Assembly: GCA_009760885.1 (NCBI GenBank)
Contig: CM019716.1
Coordinates: 2,609,501-2,673,500 of the forward strand
Origin: Achatina immaculata
Lineage: Eukaryota > Mollusca > Gastropoda > Stylommatophora > Achatinidae
Reading direction: 5' to 3'
Length of the DNA stretch: 64,000 bases
A model generated the notes under the pieces. The model made no database searches, was not told where the DNA came from, and saw nothing but the letters and a program-made list of their open reading frames with translations. How positions within the stretch are numbered: the first letter of the stretch is position 1; each line of letters begins with the position of its first letter. Positions 22,393-33,553 of the stretch are shown here, piece by piece. Position numbers and translations under genes: made by a program.

Positions 22393-24024
22393 TCATGTAG
22401 GCCTGTCGATTGTGAGCAAGATGTCCTGCTGCTGATGCATCCATTTGCAGATTATCAACGATGTCTTGCAGCCATCTTCACCTTGGTCTTCCTCTCTTTC
22501 TCCCGTTATGTACCCTTTCAAGACGGCCTTCTCTAAATTATCATGACCTTTAATATATCCAAAATATTTAAGTTCTCTCTGTTTAATCCTCTTTACTAGC
22601 CACCCTTCCTCAATATTACATTCTTGTAGTATGGATATATTTATTCCTTTTTGTGTGTGTCTATGATATTTGAAGAACTCTTCTGTAGCATTTACATTCA
22701 AAGCCATTTATGTGTTTCTCAGCTGTTTTGTTAAGTGTCCAGGTCTCACAGGCATATGTTGATATGGGAAAGATGCATGCTTTTAAAAATCTTGTTTGTG
22801 TAGTTCTGTCTGTTCCTCTCCACAGCTTCTTTAGTTGTTTTACTTTCTGAAGAGCAATAGATGTCCTCCTTTTAATTTCCCTCATTGTATCTCCATTATT
22901 AGTTAGCTGTGATCCAAGATATTCAAAACTCTCCACCTCTTCCAATTTTTGCTCATTCAGATATATATTTCAGCTGCCTTATTTGTTTTATCAGTTGTCA
23001 TCAATTTAGTTTTCTTTGCATTAAGATAAAGTTTTGCTCTTCGCTGTTCCTACGGACTGACATAATTATTTTTTCCATTCCTTTTTGTGTCGTGTACAGT
23101 AATACCATGTCATCAGCATATCTAATCTCAGGTATTTCATAACCTCCAATTGTTGTGACATCGTAATATTCTTTGTCTACATCTTTTCTAACATTCTTCA
23201 TTGTATTTTCAGTATACAAGTTAAATAAGTAAGGTGACAATATGCACCCCTGACGGACCCCATGTTTTATGTCGAAACAAGTTGTTGTTTCACCATTTAT
23301 TCTTAATGCTGCTTGTTGGTCTAGATACAGCAGTGATGTTAATTGTGTCACTTGTGTTGGAAATCACATTTTTTTCTATTATTTACCAAAGTTTCTGGTG
23401 TTGTACATAATAAATGGTTTTGAGTAGTCTATAAAAGATAAATATAGATTCACATGAAATTCTCTGAATTTCTCTATTACTAATTTTATGTTGAAAATAT
23501 GACCTCTTGTTCCTCTTTCTTGTCTAAAACCAGCTTGGACCATATTGACTTCTTCTTCTATTTCCTTTCGAAATCTACCCATTATGATTTAACAGAATTT
23601 ATTGGCATGATTAATCAGGGCAACAGTTCTGTAATTTGTGCATAATTCCAGGTTACCCTTTTTCGGCAATGGTATGAATACAGTTATTTTCCATTCTTTT
23701 GGCCAAATACCTGAATGCCATATCTTTTTACATAGTGCATGATAGTTTGTTGCACATTCCTTTCCTCCTGCCTTAATAAATTCATCTATTATCTCATCAC
23801 ATCTTTATTGCCCATAAAACTTCTTCTATTGTCGGTTCAGGTTCTTTCTCCTCCAATAATAATTCACACTGTTGATTTCTGCTTTCACAGTCGGTTGTTT
23901 CATACATTCCTCTGCAATATTCCTTCCATCTTTCTAGAATTTCCTCTGTCTCTGTCAAGGTATTCCCCATCTCATCACAAATTACATTTAGCTTAGGTGT
24001 GACATTTCTCGTCAACGTCTTCAT
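22393..24024 (-). pseudogene. LINE reverse transcriptase, broken frames
   Basis: RT and C-terminal coding segments of LINE copy B, in several frames. The piece 23351-23001 holds the GVRQGCILSPYLFNLY block and RYADD (catalytic aspartates intact). The piece 23582-23379 carries the QAGFRQERG motif. 22945-22661 and 22707-22393 cover the post-RT region. 24024-23797 is the linker upstream of RT. The enzyme would make cDNA by target-primed reverse transcription, but no single frame spans it here. Confidence 0.88.
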
Positions 24025-24526
24025 TTCTTTAAATATTTCACCATCTCTTCCACACTTCTGATGTCCTTCTGTTCTTTCACAACAATCTTGTATGTATTGT
24101 TTTTTTTATCTTTTCTTATGTTTCTTCGTACTTCTTTTGTTAAAGATTTATATTCCTCCCTGTTGTTATTTGTCACTTTCCATTTCGTTTTCATTTCTCT
24201 ACATTGTTTTATCAGTTCTAATGTGTCTGCTGTAATCCATTCATTCTTTTGTATCTTCTTTACTGAAACCATGTCGTTAACTGCTATTATTAAGGTATCT
24301 CTGGCCTGCGTAGCCGATTCATCTGGTGTCATCTCCTCCTGCACAGCAATCAGTGTCTCAGAACGGTTCTTCACTTCTGTACTGTATTGTTCTGGTATGT
24401 TTGCAAGATCAAAGCGGAGTGGTCTTGATCCTGCAACTGTTATTTTGATCTTTATCTTCATGATTGCTATTAATAGCTCCTGGTCCGTGTCACAGTGGGC
24501 ACCTGGTAGAGGTTTTGCTGAAGTTA

Positions 24527-25297
24527 AAAGAGACAACGGCTGCAGTAAAACTGGTTCTAGTAATAAAGGCAAATAGAGGCGTATGGTAAAGTTTTACAAA
24601 GCGACAGAGAGGGTGAGGATAGTGAGAAAAAAAACATATAGCAGAAAGTATGAGAGTACGATGAGAATGTATAAATGAAAAACATACAACGTTCAATATT
24701 TCTGAGTGAGCCTTTTTCAAGGATTACATACATAAACACAAACAAGATATAACTAAAAGAAAATGGAAAAACTTATCTTTGTGACATCCCTCCTTGTACA
24801 GAATACACCAGAATGCGCCCTAGAGACGAGGCTAGGAAACCACAAAGGAAAACATATACAACCAATCGGATGTCAGCTTCGGTGAAAGGGAGAGATTGGG
24901 GAGGGGGGGGGGCAAGAAATAGACTCGGAGGAGCAATGAACACCTGTAGGCCGCTAGAGAAGAAGGTGGAGGTGGGATCGGTGGGGAAGAAGGGAAGCTG
25001 GGAGGTAACGTGAAACTGATGAATGAAGAACTCCAGTGAAATGAGGGGGGGAGGGTAAGACAAGAAAGAAAATAGGTGTTAATCTAAAGAAGTTTAAGGA
25101 AGCTGAATATATTGTTAATTCCAGCTCTGGGTGGAGACAACCAGCCTGGAACATGAGGCACTGGTCTAGAGCCTTCCGAGATCGTACATCAGAAGAAAAG
25201 GAGCGGATTTCACTAATAGAAATGTCCCGTTTTCCCCTGTTGTTGCTTTGGCAAAAGTGTTTTGCCACAGGGGTCAATACCCTCTTTGCTGAAGTTA
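24527..25297 (-). mobile_element. Penelope-like element, 5'-truncated insertion into LINE copy B
   Basis: A 771-bp minus-strand insertion, flanked by a perfect 13-bp duplication TTTGCTGAAGTTA (24514-24526 and 25285-25297; the second copy is counted in the interval). Removing it rejoins the LINE endonuclease reading (SSITSAK on one side, PLPGAHCD on the other). Inside, the minus strand reads PVAKHFCQSNNRGKRDISIS then RKALDQCLMFQAGCLHPE, which I recognise as the stretch after the GIY-YIG nuclease of Penelope-like elements. A 3' untranslated region with a hammerhead-like core (24724-24696) follows. Coding is broken. Confidence 0.85.
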
Positions 25298-25949
25298 TAC
25301 TTGATCTCCACCTTCTTTGCACTAAAATTTAATCAGTTTGATTCTTGGTTGTATCATCAAGTGATGTCCACGTGTAAAGTCTTCTTGGATGTTGTCTAAA
25401 AAGTGTACTAGCGATCATTTGCTCATTTTCCATGCAACGCCACTAGATTGTCACCTGCCTAATTTCTTTGCCCTATACTAAATTTTCCCAAAGGATATCC
25501 TCTGTCTTCTGCTATTTCTCTACTAATATTTGCATTAAAATCCCCCATTATTAATACAATATTATTGCTTTGTTTTTTGTATCTGGTCTACCGTCGTTTG
25601 CAGTGTGTTATAAACGTCTCCTACTTCCTCTTTTTCTGCTGGTGATGTAGGTGCATTTATCTGGATAACTGTAACACTTCTAGTGGTGCCTTTACGTCTG
25701 ATAGTGATTATTCTATCACTTAATGGGTTGTAACCTAGTAATGCTTTTGATGTTAATCTGTCCACTCCATTCTTTCCTCCTAATCCTTCACCAGTGTATA
25801 TAGAGATACCATAATTTTCGTTCTTGAAGTGTCCTGATCCTGTCCATCGATGTTCGCAGATTCTCAAAATGTGTATCCTCGTTTTTTCCATCTCGTCACA
25901 TTGATACTTTCCTTCATACATACTTCTCACATTCATTGTTCCTACTCTT
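25298..25949 (-). pseudogene. LINE apurinic-type endonuclease fragment
   Basis: N-terminal endonuclease of LINE copy B. The open frame 26041-25562 reads VGTMNVRSMYEGK, EKTRIHILRICEHRWTGSGH (E and W as in APE-type nucleases), then VTVIQINAPTSPAEKEEVGD. A stop interrupts at about 25562 and the remaining motifs continue to about 25300 in altered frames. This enzyme nicks target DNA to prime reverse transcription. The first residues of the open frame upstream of 25949 are flanking sequence, not element. Confidence 0.85.
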
Positions 25950-25961
25950 ATTTGTGTAGAT

Positions 25962-26780
25962 ACACGAGACGAGTAGCAGAAGAGAGGAGATGATATAAAA
26001 AAGACGTCTCTAAGGCACGTGAGACCAAAGACGACAGACAAACAGACCCGGAGAACAAGGACGACAGGCAGGCAGACTTCAAGGTGGAAAGACGCGACTA
26101 AAACTACGGGCCTGACAACGAGCTCTAACTCAAGGTCGATAGAGTTTCAAGAAGGCCAGGGCAGTGATTTAAGTGAACCCGGCTGTTAGCGGACGAGAAC
26201 TGTCACTAGCTTCCTCGAATAGCTCGAAGTATCAGTCAAGGAGACTTTCTCCGGCAGAAAAGGGAATGCTTGTTCAAGAGATTCACGGTGAGGTATAACT
26301 CCAGCAGAACAGCCCATGTATGACTCTCCCTTGACAGTGTATAAAGAATTAAGGAATAATTGTGCTTACTGCACATCATAGAGAGAATTATCCAAGGACA
26401 ATTTGGTTTTTTTTTTAATTGGTGAGATTCTTGCTTCATCATCCTTGATTCATCACTCATCAACGAGTGCTTTCATTCAACAAATTTCCTGTTTTAATAT
26501 TTAAATGCCGGGCTTTTTCTGGATTGTGTGATGTCAATGTGAAGTCCTGTCGGTAACGAAAAGAACCCGAGAGAAGCCTCTGAAATACTGAATAATCAGT
26601 TTGAGAAGAAGAACTGTTCGCTCACGCCTGTAGCGGAACATATCGTTGATAGCTAGTGACATCGCGGTCAAAGGTCGCTCCCTTTGTCTTCTTCCTTTCA
26701 CCCAGATCTTGTCTATATGGCATCATTCGTCTAATTTATTTTAAAAAGTAATAATGAATAGAGCACTTAGCTGTAACTGT
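25962..26780. other. No recognisable gene
   Basis: A purine-rich part with GACGACAGACAAACAGAC-like repeats (26020-26080), otherwise unremarkable. Confidence 0.45.
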
Positions 26781-26784
26781 AAGA

Positions 26785-27330
26785 AGATGTGGCTTGTCCG
26801 ACGTTATTTATCAGAAATGAGCATGGTAGGACGTACAGACTGATCAAATGGAGACCTGTAATGTGTGGTCGGTGGGTCGTAACTGGGGGTGGTGGGTGGG
26901 GAAACTGTGGAGGGGAGAGAGAGTCGTACAGTGGTAACCTAGCCAGGAGAAGGTGAAATAGATGATTATTGTTAGGGTAGAGGGGTTGTAATGTGATGCT
27001 GTGAGGAGGTTCTAAACTATGTGTAACAAGTGAGAAGGGAGTGGAACTATGTGCAGAGAGATTATAATCGCTGAAGAGGAGAATGTTAGGTGTAGCTGAA
27101 TAGCGAGTTTTACCTGTGTGGTTCCAGCGCCACATAATCCTGAATTAGCGGTTCTCAAGCGCTAGGCGACTTGTGTCATCTGCGTGACACTGTTTGATGG
27201 CTGTTACCGTTACCAGAAAATCAGATTTGCCTCTGTGGTTGGGGCCATTGAAATGATTTGGGACTGGTTTCGAAGCATGCTGGGCGATATTGTACAGATG
27301 TTTCTGTATCCAACTAGGGAGCTGCAAAGA
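26785..27330 (-). mobile_element. Penelope-like element fragment (minus strand)
   Basis: Minus-strand frames 27327-27145 and 27135-26767 read IQKHLYNIAQHASKPVPNHF, then NHRGKSDFLVTV, then WRWNHTGKTRYSATPN. This is the GIY-YIG end and post-nuclease region of a Penelope-like element, a relative of that at 24527-25297. It lies back to back with the plus-strand PLE starting near 27335. Frames broken. Confidence 0.7.
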
Positions 27331-27334
27331 ACCA

Positions 27335-27616
27335 TTCAGGAAAAAAGCATGTTACTCCATCGGTACTACCTTTCCACCCGCATTGTCAGAAGGTTACAAA
27401 AATTCTTTATCGTCATCTGCCACTAATCCAGCTCGACCCCGACATTTGCGACATTTTCTCTGATCCACCCCTGTTGGCATACAAGCGTGAGCCAAACCTT
27501 AAGGACATCCTCGTCCACAGCCACTTGAAGCGGAGCCTTACATATGCTGGTACCAGAAAATGAAACCGCCCCCACTGCGGTACCTGCCCTGTATTCTGGG
27601 AAACGAAAACGGTCAC
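27335..27616 (+). pseudogene. Penelope-like element, RT C-terminal region, left half
   Basis: Plus-strand broken coding sequence whose translation resembles the region between RT and the GIY-YIG nuclease of Penelope-like retroelements (DIFSDPPLLAYKREPNLKD near 27450-27510, then a CGTCP-type block near 27580). It stops at 27616 where an LTR retrotransposon has inserted and resumes at 34309. Joined across the insertion, the element reads on towards the nuclease domain without a gap. Confidence 0.8.
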
Positions 27617-27620
27617 CTTT

Positions 27621-28374
27621 TGAAACAGGATTCTCCTTACAAGGAGACCACTGAAATGGTATGACTACTGGTTTGATTGAATCTTCTTGTGGAGTACAGT
27701 TTCAACTTACAAGTTTCTTCTTGTTGCTGATGTTCTAACCTTCACCTAATTTTCTGTATTATACACTAAGAAAATACAACAAGACACCCAGGCTTTCCAC
27801 TCCACACAAATAGTACGAATACAACTACTTAAACATAACTTGGCAGTCTTCCGACCAAAACAAACTGGTCAACAATGAGAATTTCCACAAAGCCGATTGG
27901 TGTAGTTTATCATCAGACAACACACATTTATTAATGGACCAAAATGAGGGACGAAATCATGATGATGGGAATGTAGCCATCAGGCTGAACAGAAATTCAC
28001 AGTAACAAATGCCCGGCGTGAGATGACCTCTACGCCACATGGGCAAGGAAAACCTTACAATGATTTATACCTACAAAAAAATCATACTTACAAGCTTACC
28101 CAAAGACTGCAACTCACACAGGGAAAATAAACTAAACTAATTCTACAACAACAATGCTCTTTCTATCACAATTCTCGAGACAAACACACCGTTCCACAAA
28201 GCACGTCCATCCATTTCCCCATTCACACCAAGACTGCCTAACGACCGGCTTTTTTTTCACACGGACCTTTCTAACGACTTCTTTGCACACGTACTTTCCT
28301 AATGACGTAGTCTACGCAACACAATTATTAGCAAAACACAAAAACTCTCTGAACAGAATGGCTATTCTGTTACA
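27621..28374 (-). repeat. 3' LTR of the Gypsy-like element
   Basis: A 754-bp LTR, TG...CA on either strand. Nearly identical to 33554-34308; differences include one extra T in a T run and a few substitutions. Confidence 0.95.
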
Positions 28375-28380
28375 GAATAT

Positions 28381-28395
28381 CTCCCCACCCCCTAA
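28381..28395 (-). other. Polypurine tract
   Basis: On the element's sense strand a purine run (AGGGGGTGGGGAGA) lies six bases from the 3' LTR, the expected place for plus-strand DNA priming. Confidence 0.75.
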
Positions 28396-28751
28396 AGGTA
28401 GATATTTGGCCATCAAATATCTCCAACCAAACAAAAAAAAAATTGCGAACTTGCACAGAAAACTCTCACGAACTGTGAGCGATAACAATGAATTTAAAGC
28501 TGAATATTCATCTACAAAAAAAAATTTCATGCACGCACAATTTGTACAAATTAAGTACGTTAAACATTTGTGGTGCAAACATAAATATACATATATTTAC
28601 AACATTTTTAATACTGAGTTCTGTGAACTACACCATCTATTTCTACTGCTATAGAAATAGGATAGAAGCAAAGGATGAACTCCTTTTTCGAAGAACACTA
28701 CCCAACTAGTGTCTACTGTGCTTTTCTTTAGAAATCCCTATAGATTTCAAA

Positions 28752-30461
28752 CTATTCAGTAGAAGGAATCGCAGTTAATATGTTGATCACCACACGTTCT
28801 ATGAACTGCTTCCTGTCATCCAGTTCCAATAGTGGGAACTTTTCCATAATTGCTTTATGGAGATCTTTCATCGTGAACGTTTCCAAGTCCACGGTATCCA
28901 TTATCTGCCCTATTGCCACAACGAGCTTACGATCGGAGACGTACAACTGATCAATCTCCGTATCGCAGTCGGCGCTAGGTGAGGTCTCTTCAGGGAAATA
29001 ATCTTCACTGTGAGGACAGTGTTCCTTCTGAGACTGATGGCAGATATCGGCTCTCTTCCGTTTCTTCCGCCTATGCCGAGGTCGCAAGTCATCCACCGAC
29101 ATAGGAACTGCTGAGGCGGAAGCATCCACCTCCATATAGTAGTCTGAGGGAGGAGCTCTAGGGACCACTCTCTGCTGGGTTTCCTTCAGGTACCACGGTG
29201 GGAGCCTGGGAACAAAACGAGGAGGCGGCGGAAGAGAAAATCTCTGTCTAATGGGACGCGGCAAGTAAGATCTACAACGATCTTGCTGATATTGCCTCTG
29301 AAAGGTCCCACCAGGCAACGATACATTAATGGCGACGTCCTGAACCATAGGACACAATGTATTAGTCGCTCTCTCTACTCTCTCTTTCTGCTGACAGGGA
29401 CACGGCAAGTCAGTCTGCACAGAGCAATCTACTACAAGCGGGGGCTCTGCCTGTGAATAGGCCTCCACAACGCTCACTGACTTTACGACATATGTCTCAG
29501 ATCCTTGTGACTGAGGGACGTCCCCATCAAGAACGTGAACTGGTACTGGTAGAGAAGTGGCACGATCGAAACTTGCCAACGTTGTCTCCCGCGCACCTGG
29601 ATGAAAGAACATCTGAAGGTCCAGGGTGCGGAGGTTAGCAAACCACCTCTGCAACTTGACGTCTGACATCTCCTGTTTGCTGATAAATGCGTCCACCAAG
29701 GGTCTATGGTCAGTCTTCACAGCGAAATGTCTATTCGCCAGAAAATATCTCAACTTCTGCCTGGCGTAATGGACAGCATACGCTTCTCTCTCGAAAGTAG
29801 ACCACTTAGTCTGCGAGCGCGACAGCTTCTGCGAAAGGAAATATAATGGCTCTTCAACTGAGAGCCCATCAGAAGAGGAAGCTGTCTGCACCAAACAGGC
29901 TCCAACCGCAACATTGGAAGCATCTGTATACAATGTAAGTGGCTTATGCAAGTCAGGATGCGAGAGAAGCGGTACTTTCGCAAGGCGATCCTTCAGAGAC
30001 TCGAACGCCATTTGACAGACTGGAGACCATTTGAACCGATGACCCTTCTTGGTGAGGTCCACTATGGGAGACGCAATCTCCGAAAAGTGGGGAATGAAAC
30101 GTCGATAGTAACTGCACGTCCCCAAAAAAGAGCGCACCTCCTTCACATTCAAAGGAGACGGCATGTCGGCAATGGCTCTGACCTTCTCAGGATCAGGAGA
30201 TATGCCTGACTGGCTGATGACATACCCGAGATACTTTGTCTCAGAGGCCGCAAAGTGACATTTGGATGGTTTGAGCTTGACCTGGTGCTCGCGCAATCGG
30301 TCGAATACCGCCTGAAGATCGCGAACATGGTCTTCGATCGTTCCATCAGTGAACATCAGTATATCGTCAATATAGGCTTGTGCAAACTTGCCTAAGCCCT
30401 GTAATACTGTGTCCATGAGTGCGACAAAGGTAGATGGTGCCCCTTTTAAACCAAAGCTCAT
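28752..30461 (-). CDS. Pol polyprotein, C-terminal ORF: RT palm, RNase H and a DEK_C-like domain
   Basis: 569-codon open frame, the larger part of pol. Residues 1-~130: RT second half with FGLKGAPSTF and the catalytic YIDD at 30-33. Residues ~170-300: RNase H with YTDAS (D180), EREAYA (E225) and TDHRPL (D251); the usual last motif (ADxLSR) is altered to ASFDR, so the fourth acidic residue may be missing. Where integrase should follow there is a proline-rich, low-complexity linker (~305-455), a basic tract RPRHRRKKRKR (460-470; a possible nuclear signal) and, at about 507-563, a segment with TVDLETFTMKDLHKAI and LDDRKQFIERVV. These match the DEK C-terminal domain pattern (DL-x4-TMK, then L-x2-RK-x2-I). 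The RT N-terminal half is in another frame upstream. DEK_C assignment is from memory. Confidence 0.85.
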   Translation of the reverse strand: MSFGLKGAPSTFVALMDTVLQGLGKFAQAYIDDILMFTDGTIEDHVRDLQAVFDRLREHQVKLKPSKCHFAASETKYLGYVISQSGISPDPEKVRAIADMPSPLNVKEVRSFLGTCSYYRRFIPHFSEIASPIVDLTKKGHRFKWSPVCQMAFESLKDRLAKVPLLSHPDLHKPLTLYTDASNVAVGACLVQTASSSDGLSVEEPLYFLSQKLSRSQTKWSTFEREAYAVHYARQKLRYFLANRHFAVKTDHRPLVDAFISKQEMSDVKLQRWFANLRTLDLQMFFHPGARETTLASFDRATSLPVPVHVLDGDVPQSQGSETYVVKSVSVVEAYSQAEPPLVVDCSVQTDLPCPCQQKERVERATNTLCPMVQDVAINVSLPGGTFQRQYQQDRCRSYLPRPIRQRFSLPPPPRFVPRLPPWYLKETQQRVVPRAPPSDYYMEVDASASAVPMSVDDLRPRHRRKKRKRADICHQSQKEHCPHSEDYFPEETSPSADCDTEIDQLYVSDRKLVVAIGQIMDTVDLETFTMKDLHKAIMEKFPLLELDDRKQFIERVVINILTAIPSTE

Positions 30462-31030
30462 GTAATTAAAACAGAAAAACCCAGATGACAGCTAAAAGCT
30501 GACTTCTGCTGAGCGTCCTTGGACAAGGGAATACACCAAAAGCCACAACGAGCATCCAAAGTGCTGAAAAATTTGGCTTTTCCGATCGTGCTCAGGATGT
30601 CCTCAATGCGTGGCAATGGATATGACAATGAACGGGTCACCGCATTGAGTGCACGGTAGTCGCAGCAGAAACGATGGGTACCATCTTTCTTAGTCACCAA
30701 GACAACTGGTGATGACCACTCTGAGATCGTGCGAGAAATTATTCCGTCACGCAACATATTCTCGACGGCCCTCTCTATCAGCTCTCTACTCGCCAACGGA
30801 GGGCGGTAGGGTTTCCTGGAGATTGGCGGATGGTCGCCTGTATCAATCTCCATCTGCACTGTCGAGGTATGCGAAATCTCGGAATCAGTCAAGGCAAAGA
30901 CATCCTTGTTCTGTGTCAACAACCTGGATATTATGTCCTTGTGCACTTCAGGGCACTGAACCTGTCGAAGTCTCAGAACGACTGTCAGGTGTTGTCTCCT
31001 CAGTACCAGAAGCTTGCTGGATAGAGTCAA
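30458..31030 (-). pseudogene. Pol, RT N-terminal half in a shifted frame
   Basis: 190-codon open frame with the first RT blocks: PPISRKPYRPPLASRELI, MLRDGIISRTISEWSSPVVL, VTKKDGTHRFCCDYRALN and LPRIEDIL, then FFSTLDARCGFW (the first catalytic aspartate, in LDA). It ends at a stop just past a T run near 30478, where the frame switches to the next ORF. A single base slip there would rejoin RT; it may be a true mutation or a homopolymer sequencing error. It overlaps the protease ORF by about 80 bases, as in many Gypsy elements. Confidence 0.88.
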
Positions 31031-31799
31031 CTGACTCCGTGAATGGTGTCAATTTTCCTAAAACACATCCACGTCTGAGCTCGATGTGTTTACTAGAATG
31101 ATTAATTACTGTCAACACGGGATAGCGATTAGTGTGGAGCTCACATACTGAGTCTACCAACTCTATCTCCGGTTGGGACAGTAAGAATGGTGTCTCAAGA
31201 CCCTGAACCATATAAGAATTGCCAGATGGAAAATATGGTTGGGCTTTCAGTTTAAGAGGAACAAGATTGACGGAACGTGGAGAAAGAAGAGAAGAACGCT
31301 GGACACGAAGAATAGAAGCAATGTGTGCATCTAACTCTAAAGGAATCTTCTTGTTATGTATGTTAAGTGTATTAGAATTGTAATCTATGATAGCACCAGA
31401 ACGAGACAAAAAATCACGCCCCAGAATGGCGGAACGGTTCATGTTGCGAACCACATAAAAGCAATGAGAAACAGTGACACCAGCAATAGAAATAGGTAAG
31501 TAAACTCTGCCAATTACTCTCATGGAAGCTGCAGTAACAGTCTGCAGAGTAATTGTAGCGGGCAAGAGCTTAGGAGCAGAACGTAAGGATCTGTATACAG
31601 AATCCTTGATAAGACAGACACTAGCTCCTGTGTCTAACAATGCTCGAATTCGAAAAGTATCAACAGAAACAAGGACAGAAGTAGGAGTCGGGGGATTCGC
31701 AGCCACCGAGCGTAGTGGTGTCGCATGCGAAAATGAGACAGAGTGTTTGGCAGATCTAGATGGTGTAAAGATACGGTCGGACACATGGGAGCTATTCAT
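30948..31799 (-). CDS. Retroelement aspartic protease ORF
   Basis: 283-codon open frame. The catalytic LLDTGAS lies at residues 54-60 and ILGRDFL near 144-150, the two landmarks of a retropepsin-like protease that would cut the gag-pol polyprotein as a dimer. The N-terminal 40 residues are a linker to gag; after the protease comes a ~130-residue region leading to RT. It starts 12 bases after the gag stop codon (31811-31813) and in a different frame. It overlaps the RT ORF at its 3' end. Confidence 0.85.
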   Translation of the reverse strand: MNSSHVSDRIFTPSRSAKHSVSFSHATPLRSVAANPPTPTSVLVSVDTFRIRALLDTGASVCLIKDSVYRSLRSAPKLLPATITLQTVTAASMRVIGRVYLPISIAGVTVSHCFYVVRNMNRSAILGRDFLSRSGAIIDYNSNTLNIHNKKIPLELDAHIASILRVQRSSLLSPRSVNLVPLKLKAQPYFPSGNSYMVQGLETPFLLSQPEIELVDSVCELHTNRYPVLTVINHSSKHIELRRGCVLGKLTPFTESVDSIQQASGTEETTPDSRSETSTGSVP

Positions 31800-31810
31800 G
31801 CGCCGACTTG

Positions 31811-32706
31811 TCAGTTTAAATGTACACGATCCTTTCTTACACTCTGCCTACAAAATCGGGCTATGTGACCTCTCCTTCCACAGTTATAACAAGATCTAGT
31901 TTCTTGTGGTAGTGTATTCGCAGGTTTAGCCTTCCTGGTATTCGACCTCTGGTGGTCTATCCTACCCGCTTCGAAGTGTGAAGACGTCCGTCGAGAGTTC
32001 TCCTGATGAGAGACCAACTGTACTCTCTGCGAATCCACACAAGGAGACTCTCTGTGTGTCGTCACCTCACCGGACGGTCGAGAACCTGCAATGAAAGCTT
32101 GTCGGGAACTACAACTAAGATTCACCGACTTCATGAGGTCATTTTCTTGTAAGGCTAAGTCCACCGCCTGTGAAAACAGAACAGGTTTATCTCTTAATAA
32201 TTTTGTTTTCAATGCTCTAGAAAGTAGTGCATCTACAAACGACTGCACCATTTGCCTCTGCGCCAGCGGAGTTACCCATTCCGCCTCAGAGTAAGCAACT
32301 CTAGCTGCCTCACTGATGCGATCAGCCAACGCTTGAATGGGCTCTCCAGGAGACTAGAGGCTAGCGTATGCCAGGCCTCCTGAGGAGTCTGCAGCACCCC
32401 ATATCGTGCTAATAAAACAGATACGAACTCCTCCCACGTCTCTTGAAACTGGAGACGCTGTTTGACGAACTCTGCCAGCGAACCTGTGGTGCGTAAATAC
32501 ACCAAGTTCTTCTTACTGGGCACATCAGCATTCCGCATGTCCATAATCTTATTAATCTCATCCAGCCATGGTTTCAATTTGGCTGGATCCCCGTCGAACT
32601 TTGCGACAGCGGACATGACGTGGGAAAACCTCAAGTCAATGCTGACTTGGGACAAGGTATCTTGCAATAAACCCAGCAAATTGGGCGAGGATGGAGCTGA
32701 AGCCAT
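31811..32706 (-). pseudogene. Gag with CCHC zinc knuckle, one frameshift
   Basis: Nucleocapsid and capsid-like protein in two frames. The first ORF (32706-32272, MASAPSSPNLLG...) holds a capsid-like region with a WLDEINKIM and QETWEEFVSVLLARYGVL stretch. Near 32355-32340 the frame shifts and the second ORF (32329-31811) continues with SEAARVAYSEAEW and ends with a canonical knuckle CYNCGRRGHIARFC (C147, C150, H155, C160 of that ORF), followed by a basic tail. The frameshift probably destroys gag in this copy. Confidence 0.88.
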
Positions 32707-33534
32707 TGTGCGTCTATCCGTAGTGCACTCTACTTATTGTTAGTATATACCACTGGAATCAATACAATGCCACCATATACAGCAATGTCAACAAGTTTCA
32801 AAACAATGGCATATCAATTATTCATGTCATGTACGAATGCCATCCAACTAATAAACATAGAAAAGAAAATCAATTAAATACCATACCACGCACTAACTAA
32901 CTACAATGAAGTCCTAAGTTAAATGAAAAGCAACAAGAGGTCTATGCACTGTTCCAAATATCACCACTAAATTAAGTGTTCAATAAAGTCCCGCTAATAA
33001 CACTGGAGAAGAATGTCCTACAATGTCTATTCCAAATATAAGTGAATCTACAATGTCTGAAATCCTACACCACACATAAAGAGCACAATCCAAACTATCC
33101 ATGTATCAATGTCCACTCCTGTCTATCTGCCGAAATTGTGGAAAACAGTTAATTTTGTCAACATGTTACCTCCCCTGTCCGGATGGAGCTGGTTGAGAAG
33201 TAAATTTCGCTTGGAACAAACCGCTCTGATTCCTCACCGGATAGTAGTTCAGGTTCATTCTCACTGGACTTGATTGCAGGCACAGGTAAGCGTCAGTAGC
33301 TGCACTGCCTAGGACCCAGGACTAGATGTGACACAAACTTTTGGGTAGGCTGGACATCATCGCCGCTTTGAATAACTTCTACGATAACTGTCTCTGACAC
33401 TAACGAAAATACAATTCCCTAACCAAAACTTGAAAACCACTGACGAAACATACTATCAACACACAACTGTGGACTAGAAAAAAAAACGTGCAGGCGCTGT
33501 TCAACGTGTAAACAGACACACTGGACGTGACGAG
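32707..33534 (-). other. Untranslated leader of the LTR element
   Basis: About 830 bp between the primer-binding site and the gag start, without an ORF. A leader of this size can hold packaging signals; none is identifiable by eye. Confidence 0.6.
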
Positions 33535-33552
33535 TGGCCTGATTCGGCACCA
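33535..33552 (-). other. Probable primer-binding site
   Basis: One base inside the 5' LTR on the sense strand is TGGTGCCGAATCAGGCCA; TGG pairs with the CCA tail of a tRNA. I could not assign the tRNA. Confidence 0.6.
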
Positions 33553-33553
33553 C

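Larger units (their letters stand above)
22343..25949 (-). mobile_element. LINE family 1, copy B, nearly full-length coding part, interrupted
   Basis: Longest copy of LINE family 1, on the minus strand, flanked by a 12-bp target duplication ATTTGTGTAGAT (22331-22342 and 25950-25961). Reading from 25949: an apurinic-type endonuclease (VGTMNVRSMYEGK, ICEHRWTGSGHF, IQINAPTS, then a degenerate TWTSPDG-like block); interruption by a PLE at 24527-25297; the linker (PGAHCDTDQELL); RT with QAGFRQERGTRGH, FIDYSKPF, a conserved RYADDMVLL (23120-23094) and GVRQGCILSPYLFNLY; and a C-terminal part with FEYLGSQLTNNGDTM and LKYFGYIKGHDNLEK. It begins exactly at the endonuclease start, so any ORF1 and 5' UTR are missing. 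Several frameshifts and stops break it. Confidence 0.93.

Noticed and set aside
24061..24576. 171-codon plus-strand ORF
   Set aside because: Antisense shadow of the LINE copy B linker region, whose minus strand is recognisably coding.
28154..28654. 166-codon plus-strand ORF
   Set aside because: Crosses the LTR boundary and the polypurine tract of the LTR element; no signature.
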